From positions 1 through 59,751 of the forward strand of contig CAZIWT010000005.1 of assembly GCA_964542895.1 (NCBI GenBank): a stretch of 59,751 bases of DNA, given 5' to 3'. Shown here piece by piece: positions 1-11,169 of the stretch (position 1 is its first letter; the number at the start of each line of letters is the position of its first letter). Under the pieces are notes generated by a model that searched no databases, was not told the DNA's origin, and saw nothing but the letters and a program-made list of their open reading frames with translations. The stretch is from Zymogenus sp964542895 (GTDB lineage Bacteria; Desulfobacterota; Zymogenia; Zymogenales; Zymogenaceae). The position numbers were made by a program, and so were the translations under genes.

Positions 1-38
1 CTAAAAGTGTTACGTTCTATAGTCAAAAAGCCATTTTT

Positions 39-215
39 TGTGGGGTGATAATATGTTAATTCATTCAAGCAAATTAATATAAGTAATTTGCGATGTTGAA
101 AACAATTGATAACACATGGTTATGGAATGCGATAAGAAAACTTTCTCCCGAAAATGGATGAAAGAATGCGGATTTAAGGCACATTGATAATAAAATAACG
201 AAATTTCACCCCACA
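39..215. repeat. Imperfect inverted repeat upstream of the transposase
   Basis: TGTGGGGTGA at 39-48 is mirrored exactly by TCACCCCACA at 206-215, and both arms are flanked by T- or A-rich runs. It lies in A+T-rich DNA before the transposase start. It could be an insertion-sequence end plus an internal copy, or a hairpin limiting read-through into the transposase. Only the sequence symmetry is seen; the role is a guess. A -10-like TATAAT at 262-267 follows. Confidence 0.3.
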
Positions 216-314
216 GGGAAAAAAGTCTGCTAAAATAGGTGAAACCCGCTTTTCAATAGTGTATAATGGTAATTGAAGATCAACAAAAACACTAAAGAGA
301 AAGAAGGTTTCACA

Positions 315-1048
315 ATGGCTATTATACCACAGATTGAACTGTTTGACTTCATAAAATGCGAAGATTTAGGAGAATTAAAAAAATTAAATTTAGTAATGGA
401 GAATTTACCTGATGAAAAACTGATAAGAAAGCTTGAAAAAAAGCGGGGTAAGGGCAGAGATGATTATCCGGTAAGGGCTATGTGGAATTCAGTTATAGCA
501 GGTGTGGTATTCAGACATGAAAGTACAGAAAAGTTGATAGAAGAATTGTCAAGAAACGGGCAGTTAAGGTACATATGCGGTTTCAGAAAGTATGAGACAA
601 TTAGAGATGAGCAAGGCAGAATAGTTGAAAGAAAAGCTATGATACCAAAACCATGGAATTACAGCAGGTTCATTTCAAAACTCATTAAGGAGCAGGAACT
701 TGTAAATGAGATGTTTGATAAAGCTTTGGAAGAGATAATGGAGCTGTTACCCGATTTTGGCATGAAGCTGGCTATAGACGGAAAAGCGATAGATTCGTAT
801 GCCAATAGAGAGAATAAAAATACAAAAGAAGATAGAAGAAGAGATTTAGATGNNNNNNNNNNGCAAATACAGGAATAAAGCAATACAGCGGCATCCGGGA
901 AGACGGTACCAAATGGGAAAAAGTAATGAGCTGGTTTGGATACAAGCTTCATCTTGTGATAGATGCGGAATATGAACTTCCTGTGGCATTCAGTGTAACA
1001 AAGGCAAGTGCTCCGGAGATACCCGAAGGGAAGAAACTCATAGAGGAA
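315..1048 (+). pseudogene. Broken IS transposase (IS4/IS5-like DDE, DUF772-type N-terminus)
   Basis: The frame starts at ATG 315, behind AGAAGG, and reads as a transposase with an InsH-like N-terminal domain. A likely first catalytic aspartate sits in the LAIDGKAIDSYA motif. The frame is interrupted by 10 Ns (853-862) and resumes with YSGIREDGTKWEKVMSWFGYKLH, typical of the DDE core, up to about KKLIEEL. There it stops matching a transposase and runs straight into a HEAT-like sequence. The region is A+T-rich, unlike its neighbours, so it was probably acquired recently. The second and third acidic residues and the C-terminus are missing, so it cannot be functional as shown. Confidence 0.75.
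853..862. other. Assembly gap (10 Ns)
   Basis: Ten consecutive Ns interrupt the transposase reading frame. They mark a scaffold join rather than sequenced DNA, so the true distance between the flanks is unknown. Ten Ns also break the codon phase. Confidence 0.99.
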
Positions 1049-1200
1049 CTCTCTTCCGACGACTGGCAGACCCGCGAGAACGCCGTCAAGAAGCTCGTGG
1101 AAAAAGGCGTACCCGTTCTTCGCGAAGTGGCGAAGCTGCTCGACAGCGACGACCTCGACCGCAAGGACCGCGCGGAAAAAATCATCAGCGAAATCAGGGG
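1047..1200 (+). pseudogene. Fragment of a HEAT-like repeat protein
   Basis: In frame with the transposase tail, the codons switch to G+C-rich and encode about 50 residues (SSDDWQTRENAVKKLVEKG, then VPVLREVAKLLDSDD and RKDRAEKIISEI). This resembles a single HEAT/armadillo-like repeat with its two amphipathic helices. No start codon belongs to it and the frame becomes implausible after about 1200. It is a fragment of an unrelated gene joined to the transposase, and the parent gene cannot be identified. Confidence 0.4.
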
Positions 1201-1320
1201 AATATTTGCGGTCAGCAGGTCGAGGCGGTTCAGCTTAACCTCGACGATAATCCCCATAAGGAGGAACGTCAGGAGGGCCAGAAACGGTATCTCGGACGTT
1301 ATCCACTTTTCAATCTTCAC
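1200..1320 (-). pseudogene. N-terminal fragment of an unknown membrane protein
   Basis: On the minus strand a GTG at 1320 follows GGAGGAGG at good spacing. It encodes VKIEKWITSEIPFLALLTFL and then a hydrophobic stretch, a typical first transmembrane helix. After about 40 residues the frame degrades into Ser/Arg-rich shadow sequence opposite the HEAT-like fragment. It lies downstream of carB on the same strand, so it may have been the next gene. It is cut by the same junction that ends the HEAT fragment. Confidence 0.45.
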
Positions 1321-1321
1321 C

Positions 1322-1360
1322 TCAATCCTCCTCCACGACTGAAAAAATCATGAACTTCAT
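1322..1360 (-). CDS. Possible 12-codon leader peptide
   Basis: ATG 1360 has a strong GGGGAG four bases upstream and encodes MKFMIFSVVEED then TGA. The stop lies one base before the GTG at 1320, and the Shine-Dalgarno of that GTG lies inside this frame. The arrangement would couple translation of the two. It is too short to judge by composition. Confidence 0.25.
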   Translation of the reverse strand: MKFMIFSVVEED

Positions 1361-1456
1361 GTTTCTCCCCTTGAGCTGCAAATTTACAGGCTTAAAAAGG
1401 GCCAATCAATAAACGGCGGTTTACTTGAGAAAAACACTCCAAAGTATTAAAGCGCT

Positions 1457-4720
<3,264 letters not shown>

Positions 4721-4724
4721 ATGA

Positions 4725-5867
4725 TCAATTATGTTTCTTCATCATTTCGAGAAAGTCGCTAAAGAGGTACCTGGAATCGTGGGGGCCGGGCGAGGCCTCC
4801 GGGTGGTACTGCACCGAGAAGAGGGGAAGCTTTCTGTGCCGCAGCCCCTCCACGGTGTTGTCGTTGAGGTTTATGTGGGTCACCTCCACATCCTCCGGCA
4901 GGGAGTCCGCCTTAACCGCAAAGCCGTGGTTCTGGGAGGTTATCTCCACCCTCGAGGTCGCCAGGTTCTTGACCGGCTGGTTCGCCCCCCTATGCCCGAA
5001 CTTCAGCTTGTAGGTTTTCCCCTTAAGCGCCAGGGCGATCAGCTGGTGCCCCAGGCATATCCCGAAGATCGGAATCTTTTTCCCTTTCTTTTCGATCAGC
5101 TTTTTGATCTCGTTTATGGCGTATGGGACCCCCTCAGGGTCGCCCGGGCCGTTGGAGAGAAAAATCCCGTCCGGCTTGAACTCCATTACCATATCCGCCG
5201 GGGCAGACGCCTTGACAACCTTCACCCTTATCCCGAGGGAGGTCAGGTTAAACAGGATGTTATCCTTCATGCCGTAGTCGTAGGCGACCACTAAAAGCCC
5301 CGTGTCCTTTGCCACATTCGGTTTCGTGCCGGTGACCGTGGAGAGATCCACGGGCTTTTTCTTGAAGTCGTAGGTGTCGTCTGTGGTGACCTCGCTTACG
5401 AGGTCCCTCCCGATGAGGCCGAACGACTCCTTCGCCTTCTGGACCATGATCTTGGGGGAGAGGTCTACGGTGGAGATCACCGACTTCATGGCACCCGCCG
5501 TCCTGATGTGCCTTGTCAGGGCCCTCGTGTCGACGTTTCGTATGCCGATTATGTTGTGCCTCTTCAAGAAGGCGCCGAGGCTCTCCTCGCTTCGGAAGTT
5601 ACTCACTATGGGCGAGAGGTCCTTCACTATGAAGCCGCTCACGTGCGGCTTCTTCGACTCGTTGTCGAAACAGTTCGTCCCGTAGTTTCCGATCTGCGGG
5701 TAGGTCATGGTCACGATCTGCCCCTTGTAGGAGGGGTCGGTCATTATCTCCTGGTAGCCGGTCATCGACGTGTTGAAGACCACCTCCCCGTCCCTTATGC
5801 CGTCTGCGCCGAAGGACTTCCCGTAGAAGATTGTGCCGTCCTCCAGGGCGATTGCCGCATTGTTCAT
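4725..5867 (-). CDS. carA: Carbamoyl-phosphate synthase small (glutaminase) subunit
   Basis: The 380-residue protein supplies ammonia to CarB by hydrolysing glutamine. The N-terminal CPSase small-chain domain is followed by a class I glutamine amidotransferase domain. The nucleophile motif FGICLGHQLIALALKGKTY and the catalytic HPE motif (YHPEASPGPHDS) near the C-terminus are both present. ATG 5867 has AAGGAGCG seven bases upstream. A promoter-like pair lies at 5893-5921. It is the first gene of carAB and is divergent from the HD gene. Confidence 0.97.
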   Translation of the reverse strand: MNNAAIALEDGTIFYGKSFGADGIRDGEVVFNTSMTGYQEIMTDPSYKGQIVTMTYPQIGNYGTNCFDNESKKPHVSGFIVKDLSPIVSNFRSEESLGAFLKRHNIIGIRNVDTRALTRHIRTAGAMKSVISTVDLSPKIMVQKAKESFGLIGRDLVSEVTTDDTYDFKKKPVDLSTVTGTKPNVAKDTGLLVVAYDYGMKDNILFNLTSLGIRVKVVKASAPADMVMEFKPDGIFLSNGPGDPEGVPYAINEIKKLIEKKGKKIPIFGICLGHQLIALALKGKTYKLKFGHRGANQPVKNLATSRVEITSQNHGFAVKADSLPEDVEVTHINLNDNTVEGLRHRKLPLFSVQYHPEASPGPHDSRYLFSDFLEMMKKHN

Positions 5868-5892
5868 ATTTCGTACGCTCCTTAAGTAAAGA

Positions 5893-5921
5893 AATATATA
5901 GTAATTTTGAATTTATTTCAA
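5893..5921 (-). promoter_or_regulatory. Candidate sigma-70 promoter of carAB
   Basis: Read on the minus strand, TTGAAA (5921-5916) and TATATT (5898-5893) are separated by 17 bp. They lie about 25 bp upstream of the carA start. Nearby is a second promoter-like pair facing the other way for the HD gene. Confidence 0.5.
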
Positions 5922-5930
5922 GTCTATTTC

Positions 5931-5959
5931 TGGACTTGGGCAAAAATATAGCTTATAAT
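5931..5959 (+). promoter_or_regulatory. Candidate sigma-70 promoter of the HD-domain gene
   Basis: TGGACT (5931-5936) and a perfect TATAAT (5954-5959) are 17 bp apart, 24 bp before the ATG at 5983. It is arranged back to back with the carA promoter, so one regulator bound between them could affect both. Confidence 0.5.
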
Positions 5960-5982
5960 TAATAGTTTTTTTAGAGGCGTAA

Positions 5983-6546
5983 ATGATACCTAACAGGGAT
6001 GAGTGCATTGAAATACTGCGGGAGCACGACGTCCCGGAGCATATAATCGGCCACAGCCTCACGGTGGAGCGGGTGGCCCTCTTCATCGCGAAGGAGATAA
6101 ACGGCGCTCTCGGCACAAACGAGCCGAGGCTTAACCGTGAGCTGATAAGTGCTGGGGCGCTCCTTCACGACATAGCGAAGATAAAGGCGATGGAGACGGG
6201 GGAGCTCCACGGTATATTGGGGGGGAAGATGGTAAGGGAGATGGGGTTTCCCGAGGTGGCCGACCTGGTCGAGCAGCACGTTCGCCTTCGCAGCTACGAC
6301 AAAAACGGCCGGATCTCGGAGACGGAGGTGATCAACTACGCCGACAAGCGGGTGACCCACGACGAAGTTGTGACGCTCTCCGATCGCTTTTCGGATATAC
6401 GGCACCGTTACGGGAAAAACTCCGACGAGATCTTCGAAAGAATCGACAAGACAATGGAGCTGACGATGATCATCGAAAAGAAGATATTTGACATTGTATC
6501 CTTTGATCCGGATGATCTCGCTGAACTGATGAAACAGAAATATTGA
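5983..6546 (+). CDS. HD-domain metal-dependent phosphohydrolase
   Basis: The 187-residue soluble protein carries the HD signature: an early histidine in IGHSLTVERV, the paired ALLHDIAK, and later EQHVRL and NYADK. These supply the usual metal ligands of HDIG-type hydrolases acting on nucleotides or phosphate esters. The substrate cannot be read from the sequence. ATG 5983 has GAGG six bases upstream. It starts a compact plus-strand group with the phosphatase and acetyltransferase that follow (18 bp to the next start). Confidence 0.8.
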   Translation: MIPNRDECIEILREHDVPEHIIGHSLTVERVALFIAKEINGALGTNEPRLNRELISAGALLHDIAKIKAMETGELHGILGGKMVREMGFPEVADLVEQHVRLRSYDKNGRISETEVINYADKRVTHDEVVTLSDRFSDIRHRYGKNSDEIFERIDKTMELTMIIEKKIFDIVSFDPDDLAELMKQKY

Positions 6547-6564
6547 AGAAGGAGGAGATGGAAG

Positions 6565-7023
6565 TTGGACTTCATACTCGACAGGCTCGCCATCGGCGAC
6601 CTATCAGACGCAAAGAACGAACAGATTTTGAGAGACAGCGGAATCACCGCAATACTGAACGTCGCCCAGGAGGCGAATCCCGAGCCCGACCTCGACCATT
6701 TCGATTACTACAAGGTAAATATAGACGACGGACAGGCGATGGACCTCTCCCACATCGGGGACGCGGTGGACTTCATCCACTCGCGCATCAGGCAAGGCAA
6801 GGTCCTCGTACACTGCTTGATGGGGGTCAGCCGCTCGTCGACCATCGTCCTCTGCTACCTCCACGAGTGCGGCTTCAGCCTGAGAAACGCCATGAACCTT
6901 ATCAAGCGAAAGCGCCCGGACGCCCAGCCCCACGTGGCCCTATACAACTCCGTCCAGGAGTATTATTTGAAGAAGGATAGGGAGATCGCACAAGAAAGGG
7001 AAGCAAAAAGAAATAGCGTATGA
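6565..7023 (+). CDS. Dual-specificity (tyrosine-type) protein phosphatase
   Basis: The 152-residue protein contains the cysteine-phosphatase P-loop VHCLMGVSRSS (Cys84 to Arg90) and a general-acid candidate in NIDDGQA near residue 54. The family removes phosphate from Tyr and Ser/Thr residues or other small substrates. I chose the TTG at 6565 because GGAGGAG lies seven bases upstream and the frame begins exactly at the conserved domain (LDFILDRLAIGDLSDA). An ATG at 6558 is in another, meaningless frame. It probably shares a transcript with the HD gene. Confidence 0.85.
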   Translation: MDFILDRLAIGDLSDAKNEQILRDSGITAILNVAQEANPEPDLDHFDYYKVNIDDGQAMDLSHIGDAVDFIHSRIRQGKVLVHCLMGVSRSSTIVLCYLHECGFSLRNAMNLIKRKRPDAQPHVALYNSVQEYYLKKDREIAQEREAKRNSV

Positions 7024-7106
7024 AGGTGAGGAAAGACGCGGCGGGTAGACGGCCTTTGAAAGCACAATCGCTTCCTCTCACCCATTGAGATCGGTTGGGG
7101 GAAACC

Positions 7107-7547
7107 GTGAAGAAGAGGGACGACTTGAATGCAAAAATCAGGGAGATGACAATCGATGATTACGAACGTGTCATCGAACTCTGGAGGGAATTTGCCGGGA
7201 TCGGCCTTTCGAGCGCGGATGGGAGGGAGGAGATCGGAAAATTCCTCGACCTCAATCCCCACACTTCGCTTGTCGTCGAGATAGACGGGAAGATCGCAGG
7301 GACGGCCCTCGGGGGCTTCGACGGGAGGAGGGGATATATCTACCACTTCGTGATCGATGTGGAGATGCAGGGGAGGGGTATCGGGACGAGGCTCTTGAAG
7401 GAACTGGAAAGGCAATTTAAAGGGCTCGGCGCTAAAAAGATCCACCTAATGATCTATAACGACAACGAGGCATGGAGATTCTACAAGAAGAGGGGATACT
7501 TCAGGCGGGAAGGCGAGATCTTCGTTATGAGCAGGGATATTGATTGA
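7107..7547 (+). CDS. GNAT-family N-acetyltransferase, YpeA-like
   Basis: The 146-residue protein has the GNAT acetyl-CoA-binding motif in GRGIGTRLLKELERQ and a C-terminal NDNEAWRFYKKRGY typical of the fold. Order and spacing (REMTIDDYERVIELW, then GTALGGFDGRRGYIYHFVID) resemble the YpeA group, whose substrate is not settled. GTG 7107 follows GGGGGA; a TTG at 7095 is an in-frame alternative adding four residues. It lies 83 bp after the phosphatase gene. Confidence 0.8.
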   Translation: MKKRDDLNAKIREMTIDDYERVIELWREFAGIGLSSADGREEIGKFLDLNPHTSLVVEIDGKIAGTALGGFDGRRGYIYHFVIDVEMQGRGIGTRLLKELERQFKGLGAKKIHLMIYNDNEAWRFYKKRGYFRREGEIFVMSRDID

Positions 7548-7572
7548 GATTCCCGTATATTAGGATTTTTGT

Positions 7573-8598
7573 ATGAGGATCGGTTTGGCAGCGTACTCCA
7601 AGGTCGCCGTCGTTTCGGGATTCGCCGTCTCGATCCTGGGGGCGTTTTTGATGGGGGCCGGGTCGTTCCCAAAAGTCGTCGCCGGGCTTGTTATCGCCGT
7701 CGGCGTAATATTGGTCTTCGTCGGCGCCGTGGTATACGCGGTCACATCGATAATCTACCTGGTATCCAAAAAGCCCAACTACGAGACGGGGGCGGCGATA
7801 GAGGGGGAGTACTATCCTCTCACCGAGTCGGGGGAGATGGAGGAGGTGCCGGCAAGGCTCTCGGCCCGGAGGATGCTTTCGGGGAGAATAGATGAAGTGC
7901 CCCTCGTCATCAGGTTATATTTCACACCTACCGGCAGATACACGGCATCAAGGACCGAGTTCTTCTCGCCGTTTGAAGGCGGCGGTCGAAAGAAGCCCTT
8001 CAGGCTATATCCCACGGGTCAGGAGGTGAGGTCGGACCTGAGTGTTGGGGAGAGGTTCGCCCGGGCGTTCTATCTGCCGAAATCCGACTACGAGGCGTTC
8101 AGGGCCTCGGGGCTGAGCGTCGAGGCGATGGGGGCCCTCCTCGATTTTCAGGACGAGAACGGCGGCGTCCTTAGCATGGACGGGCGGGGCCTGTTCTGGA
8201 GCGTCGACCGGCTCGACTTCGGGGGACTCGGCTCCGATATGGCCAGGGAGTTTGCGGGAGTCTCTAAGATCGTCCTCGATTCCCTTCAACGAGTTGATAG
8301 ATCGGGTATCGGAGATTCTAAATCCGTGCCGGAGGAGCTCTTTTACGGCTCCCGTAAGGGCATCGGGGTATCATCACTGCCGATTTACACCACAAGGAGA
8401 ACCCTGATTGGGATCGTGGCGGCGCTTCTTTCGATCGGCGGCTTCTGTCTTATCGGGGCCGTCGTCACATACGGGAGGGACAGGGAGACCTTCATAACAC
8501 TCACGGCGATATCCGCCTTCACCATTACCCCGGGCCTTATCATGCTTCCGCTCTTGATCTACCACATAGTAACGAGCAGGCGGGCGCTGAAGCCATAA
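7573..8598 (+). CDS. Unknown membrane protein with paired N- and C-terminal TM helices
   Basis: I do not recognise this 341-residue protein. It has two hydrophobic helices at about residues 8-32 and 36-62. A soluble region of about 210 residues follows, with many Arg/Glu and a repeated Y-F-S pattern. Two more helices lie near 276-300 and 307-332. The layout resembles bacterial proteins with a domain held between paired membrane anchors, but no signature proves this. ATG 7573 has TAGGA eight bases upstream. It follows the acetyltransferase by 25 bp. Confidence 0.65.
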   Translation: MRIGLAAYSKVAVVSGFAVSILGAFLMGAGSFPKVVAGLVIAVGVILVFVGAVVYAVTSIIYLVSKKPNYETGAAIEGEYYPLTESGEMEEVPARLSARRMLSGRIDEVPLVIRLYFTPTGRYTASRTEFFSPFEGGGRKKPFRLYPTGQEVRSDLSVGERFARAFYLPKSDYEAFRASGLSVEAMGALLDFQDENGGVLSMDGRGLFWSVDRLDFGGLGSDMAREFAGVSKIVLDSLQRVDRSGIGDSKSVPEELFYGSRKGIGVSSLPIYTTRRTLIGIVAALLSIGGFCLIGAVVTYGRDRETFITLTAISAFTITPGLIMLPLLIYHIVTSRRALKP

Positions 8599-8642
8599 AA
8601 TTTTTAAGACTTAATCTCTAAAACTTTTAATTGGGGGGAAAA

Positions 8643-10475
8643 ATGGGAAAGGAAATCGATGAAAAGAGGGAGGATTTTTGTACAGACAGGAGAGGATTTT
8701 TAAAAGGCCTTACCATTGCCCCCACAGCCGCCTATTTTGGAAGAATGGCGATGTCAATGGGGACTTTGGGAACGGCCGGTGCAATCGGCGGATTGACCTC
8801 GATGGCGTCCTGCTCAAGGCCGAAAAGCCCCGGATCCGTCGACGTCGGCGCCAACCCCGACCTCAGAGAGCATACGAAAGAGTTCAACAGGGAGGTAATC
8901 GAGGTTACGGATGGTGTCCATGTAGCGGTGGGATTTGGACTGGCCAACTCGATCCTCATAGAGGGTGACGACGGCGTCGTCATCGTGGATACCATGGAGA
9001 GCTTGGAGGCGGCCGTGCCGGTAAGGGAGGCTTTTTCCGGAATCACCGAAAAGCCGATAAGGGCAATAATCTACACCCATTACCATCCAGATCACACCTT
9101 CGGGGCGGATGTTTTCTATATGGATGACAAACCGGATGTCTATTCCCACGCAACCACACCTTACTATCTCGATAGACTTATAAATGTTGTTAGGTCTATC
9201 ATATATAAACGCTCCACCCGGCAGTTTGGCACTATGCTGTCAGGGGAGAGCTTCATAAACGCAGGTATAGGGCCGGAGCTCCTATTTAGGGCGGAAAATA
9301 CAATAGGGTTGATAAGGCCCAATGTTACCTTTAACGGTGAGATGATGGAGGTAGATATTGCGGGGATAAAGTTGGTGCTCGTTCATGCCCCGGGAGAAAC
9401 CCCAGACCAAATTTTTGTATGGCTGCCGGAAAAAGGGGTCCTCCTGCCCGGAGACAACTACTACAAATCTTTTCCGAACCTTTATGCCATAAGGGGGACA
9501 CCCTACCGGGACGTGACCGATTGGGTCAGGAGCCTTGACAAGATGCGAAGGTTGATGCCGGAACATCTCGTCCTGGGCCATTCCCGCCCATTGACGGGAA
9601 AGGATTTAATTTACGAAAACCTCACAAACTACAGGGACGCCATCCAGTTTGTCCACGACCAGACGATTCGTGGAATCAATGAGGGATTGACGCCCGATCG
9701 TCTGGTTGAGCGGGTAAAGCTCCCCCCACACCTGGCGAATCTTCCCTACCTTCAGGAGTATTACGGCACAGTGGAGTGGTCGGTCAGGGCCATTTTCGAG
9801 GGATACCTCGGGTGGTTCGGCGGAAATGCAACCGATCTTTTTCCCCTCCCGCCAAAAGAGCGGGCCGAGAAGATTTCCCGACTCGCCGGCGGGAAAGACG
9901 TCATACTCAAGAAAGCCAGAGAGGCAATGGAAAATGGGGACTACCAGTGGGTCTTGGAGCTGTCCGACATCCTGCTGGCCCTTGACCCGAACGATGCGGA
10001 GGCAAAGGAGATTAAGGCAGGGGGATTAACTGCCTTGGGAGAGAGACAGGTTGCGGCAACCGCAAGAAACTACTATTTAACTCAGGCTCTGGAGATTCAG
10101 GGGAAGATCGAGATAGGGGAAAGGGAGGTAAAGGAAATCAAGATGGTTCACGATGTTCCACTGGCCGCGATATTTGATTCGATGGCGGTGAGCCTCAATC
10201 CAGAGAAGTCATCAGACACGGACAAGGTCGTCGGCTTTCGCTTTCCCGATGTTAAAGAGGATTTTACGCTTCACGTCCGCAGGGGCGTATGCGAGGTGCA
10301 GCCGGTGGCCCCCAAGTCACCGGACGTTACGGTTACGGTCAACTCGACCGTCTGGAAGGAGATTGGCGCGGGCATGAGAAATCCCGCCGCGGCCCTGGCA
10401 AAGGGCGACGTTAAGGTGGAAGGGGGAACACTGAACATCGTCAAGTTCCTGTCCCTATTCGACAGAAGTGATTAA
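8643..10475 (+). CDS. Exported alkylsulfatase-type metallo-beta-lactamase-fold hydrolase
   Basis: This 610-residue protein resembles SdsA/BDS1-type alkyl sulfatases, which hydrolyse long-chain sulfate esters to alcohol plus sulfate. A twin-arginine export signal (TDRRGFLKG, residues 14-21) precedes the catalytic domain. The zinc motif THYHPDH is at 145-151 and is followed by LPGDNYYKSFPNLYAIRGTP. The middle GDYQWVLELSDILLALDP region fits the dimerisation domain. The C-terminal 120 residues look like an SCP2-type lipid-binding domain. ATG 8643 follows GGGGGG and an upstream in-frame TTG at 8631 is less likely. TSMASC near residue 57 could be a lipobox. Substrate range is inferred. Confidence 0.85.
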   Translation: MGKEIDEKREDFCTDRRGFLKGLTIAPTAAYFGRMAMSMGTLGTAGAIGGLTSMASCSRPKSPGSVDVGANPDLREHTKEFNREVIEVTDGVHVAVGFGLANSILIEGDDGVVIVDTMESLEAAVPVREAFSGITEKPIRAIIYTHYHPDHTFGADVFYMDDKPDVYSHATTPYYLDRLINVVRSIIYKRSTRQFGTMLSGESFINAGIGPELLFRAENTIGLIRPNVTFNGEMMEVDIAGIKLVLVHAPGETPDQIFVWLPEKGVLLPGDNYYKSFPNLYAIRGTPYRDVTDWVRSLDKMRRLMPEHLVLGHSRPLTGKDLIYENLTNYRDAIQFVHDQTIRGINEGLTPDRLVERVKLPPHLANLPYLQEYYGTVEWSVRAIFEGYLGWFGGNATDLFPLPPKERAEKISRLAGGKDVILKKAREAMENGDYQWVLELSDILLALDPNDAEAKEIKAGGLTALGERQVAATARNYYLTQALEIQGKIEIGEREVKEIKMVHDVPLAAIFDSMAVSLNPEKSSDTDKVVGFRFPDVKEDFTLHVRRGVCEVQPVAPKSPDVTVTVNSTVWKEIGAGMRNPAAALAKGDVKVEGGTLNIVKFLSLFDRSD

Positions 10476-10724
10476 CGGGGTACAGGGATTACGGTGAAGT
10501 ATCAAGTACTCCCTGTTTATTCAATTCCGGTCGTCACGGCAATCTACGTCCCTCTCATAAAACAGAGGGGCGCTCCGCTTACTCTTCGGGATGAAGAAGA
10601 GAAGGTGAGGGAAAAAGTGAGAAGGTTCATTTATTAAAGTGAGAGAAGATTTGTAAGGCTATGTATTGAGAAAATTAATAGTTTTTTTGAGAAAGCAACC
10701 TTAACGAACAAATCCCAATTAATC
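10476..10724. other. Intergenic region without a recognised gene
   Basis: About 250 bp between convergent genes. It contains a weak hairpin (CCCTC and GAGGG around 10552-10572) without a T run. No coding frame of natural composition is seen. Confidence 0.6.
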
Positions 10725-10949
10725 CTAAAAGAATCCCCTTACGATCAGCAGCACCCCGAAAATGATAAGCGGTATGCCGATTACGGCGCCGACTACCGTT
10801 GTTGACAGGATAACGCCTACGATCATAAAGACCAGGCCGAGGATCACGGCGACGAGCCTGCCGGTGAGCTTGATGATCGTGGCCAAAAGCCTCCAGAAAG
10901 CGACGAACGGCCACAGTATCCAGGGCGTCTTTTTCTTGGTATCGGTCAT
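10725..10949 (-). CDS. Small two-helix membrane protein
   Basis: The 74-residue protein starts MTDTKKKTPWILWPFVAFW and has two long hydrophobic helices separated by a short glycine-rich turn. It ends in IFGVLLIVRGFF. ATG 10949 follows GGAAG at proper spacing. Longer versions starting further upstream would read through a low-quality, A+T-rich frame and a terminator-like hairpin, so I reject them. Its function is unknown. It is the last minus-strand gene after the thiolase cassette but is probably transcribed separately. Confidence 0.7.
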   Translation of the reverse strand: MTDTKKKTPWILWPFVAFWRLLATIIKLTGRLVAVILGLVFMIVGVILSTTVVGAVIGIPLIIFGVLLIVRGFF

Positions 10950-10996
10950 CTTTCCACTTCCATAAAAAAATTTTGAAAATAAATTCCAATTTAACG

Positions 10997-11028
10997 AAAA
11001 AGGGGGGCAAAAAACAAGACCCCCTTTT
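10997..11028 (-). terminator. Rho-independent terminator after the DUF35/thiolase operon
   Basis: On the minus strand, AAAAGGGGG (11028-11020) pairs with CCCCCTTTT (11006-10998) across a loop of about 13 bases and continues into a T run (11001-10997). It lies about 140 bp beyond the last gene of the minus-strand DUF35/thiolase cassette and upstream of the 74-residue membrane protein. Confidence 0.6.
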
Positions 11029-11069
11029 CCTATTATCCATCTCAAAAGAAAGACCATGACCCGTAACTT

Positions 11070-11151
11070 ATTAACTCTTCAACTGTCAAGGCTTTTAGTG
11101 ACCAGGGCACATTAACTCATTACTTGTCAAGGCTTTCAATGACACGGGCAT
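11070..11151. repeat. Tandem imperfect repeat, two copies of 41 bp
   Basis: Positions 11070-11110 and 11111-11151 match at 32 of 41 bases. Both begin ATTAACTC and share TGTCAAGGCTTT and GGGCA. The repeat lies just beyond the stop of the DUF35 gene. No coding role is apparent. Confidence 0.7.
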
Positions 11152-11169
11152 TCTATTGAATTCTCTTCT

